A stretch of DNA of 64,000 bases from Pomacea canaliculata (lineage: Eukaryota > Mollusca > Gastropoda > Architaenioglossa > Ampullariidae), in the NCBI RefSeq assembly GCF_003073045.1, contig NC_037592.1:9018007-9082006 (forward strand). The letters run 5' to 3'. Numbering within the stretch: the stretch's first letter is position 1; the number at the start of each line of letters is the position of its first letter. This document shows positions 62,940 through 64,000 of the stretch, in pieces. Both the position numbers and the translations under genes were made by a program. The notes under the pieces are model-generated. The model saw nothing but the letters and a program-made list of their open reading frames with translations, did not search any database and had not been told where the DNA came from.

Positions 62940-63659
62940 CTAAGAGAAAATAGTCAACGTGTTTCATTATTACATATTCTATCGCTCAGAGAAGAAGTTA
63001 ATAATGTATAGTAAAACTTGAAATTAATGCATTTTGTACATGCCTGGCTTAGTCATATAATAGTAGAAACAGATTCTTGGGTTCTGCCGATGTTTCTTCT
63101 TTGGCTTTTATACTAAAAGAAGACAAAAATCAGCTTAAGCATACATACAACTTAAGAAAATAGCCAAAATTATAAATACAAATTTTACCAATCTTTCATG
63201 GACAATAATTACAAGATGATTATGTAGATAATGTATGTTTGAATATAATATGGATAAATTAGAAATAACATCTGATCTCTTTCAATTGTAAATTAGAGTT
63301 ATACTTACAGTAAGAAAAATCCAAACCCAAATTACCCGTAAGATATCTAACACAAAAAAAGTTCATTAATGAGCTTTGATAGTTAACTAAATATTGAAAA
63401 TGATACTTAAGCCAAAATTAACCCGAGATTTGGAAAATAAATTCACATTTGTACCATTTGAGTTACGTGAAAGAAATTCAAAGCAATCAGATTTTAAATG
63501 GTTTAGAAAGTGTAATTGTATGTAAACAATAACAAACAAATTCTTTATAATATATATTTTTTTCAAAAACAAGCGAAGATAAAAAGAAATATAATTTAGT
63601 GAGGATTATTGTTGATCAGTAGGCAAGATTTGCTATTTATAGAATTACATGAAAGTTAC

Positions 63660-63796
63660 AAACTTTGAAGAGGAGGGTTCAAAACATTTGTATGCTGCCA
63701 GAATTCTTCATAAATCAGTTGAAAAGTCGGAACTACCAGACGAAGAATTAAGGAATTTGCTTGCTTCATTAAAACATACGGTAATGCCGGGACATT
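63660..63796 (-). pseudogene. Degenerate Cys-type exon upstream of the Cys-repeat gene
   Basis: After a TACTTTTCAG acceptor the minus strand reads (E)CPGITVCFNEASKFLNSSSG. This closely follows the type 2 exon start ECPSAFTCWM at 56605. The frame then reaches a stop with no donor in the expected phase, so it is either a relic exon or the end of an upstream paralogue running out of the window. Confidence 0.35.
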
Positions 63797-64000
63797 CTGA
63801 AAAGTAGGAATTAAGATATTCCAAAAACTTTGCAGACAATACAACAAACCTTGGCAATAAGTTGTTAAAGCCCTATTTTATTTTCATTGTCTGTGAAGTG
63901 TCTGTCTTCTAACTCTTGTTTCTTTCTGTTCCCTTACAGCTTGGTATGTAAAGCTCCCTCGGACACTGAAACAATTACGTGCGATACTCTGATCTTTAAC

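Noticed and set aside
1-64000. Old virus copies or LTR elements
   Set aside because: No long terminal repeats, integrase, capsid or envelope-like motifs were recognised; the only mobile remnants seen are Tigger, a LINE piece and SINE-like bits.

Overview
The window looks like nuclear DNA of a metazoan, most likely a lophotrochozoan such as a gastropod mollusc. Coding sequence is sparse and split by GT-AG introns. Microsatellites are frequent, class A GPCRs occur as a local expansion, and pogo/Tigger, LINE and rRNA-derived fragments are scattered through it. The mollusc assignment is inference; no species marker was recognised.

Layout. (1) 1-8.1 kb has no recognised protein gene, only a diverged 18S rRNA-derived fragment (minus strand, about 3.95-4.25 kb). 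(2) 8.16-19.3 kb, plus strand: a helix-loop-helix regulator gene whose exons at 12.5 and 12.9 kb are clear. A TATA/initiator promoter with a two-codon first exon at 8.16-8.31 kb fits it in phase. A 51-bp duplicated element carrying an oestrogen-response-element-like palindrome lies in its first intron. (3) 20.85-27.8 kb, plus strand: two class A GPCR genes, A and B. (4) 28.6-47.1 kb, minus strand: a complete 15-exon secreted M12B (reprolysin, ADAM/ADAMTS-like) metalloprotease. It has a signal peptide, propeptide, furin site, zinc site, ADAMTS-like Cys-rich region, two PLAC-like modules and a Thr-rich tail. Its 9.9-kb third intron contains two more plus-strand GPCR genes, C and D. (5) 47-54 kb is gene-poor, with repeats and a LINE remnant. 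(6) 54.2 to at least 62.9 kb, minus strand: an unrecognised gene built from alternating Cys-rich exons of two phase classes, with a decayed Tigger element in one intron.

The strongest unusual signals are as follows. The GPCRs form an A-B-A'-B' array, as if a two-gene block duplicated, with one frame-intact and one frame-broken copy of each type. The second block sits inside an intron of the opposite-strand protease. The repeated-exon Cys gene has strict phase alternation, and one exon pair appears to carry mutually compensating frame changes. All exon models were derived by hand from reading frame, splice-site and phase agreement; no searches were run.
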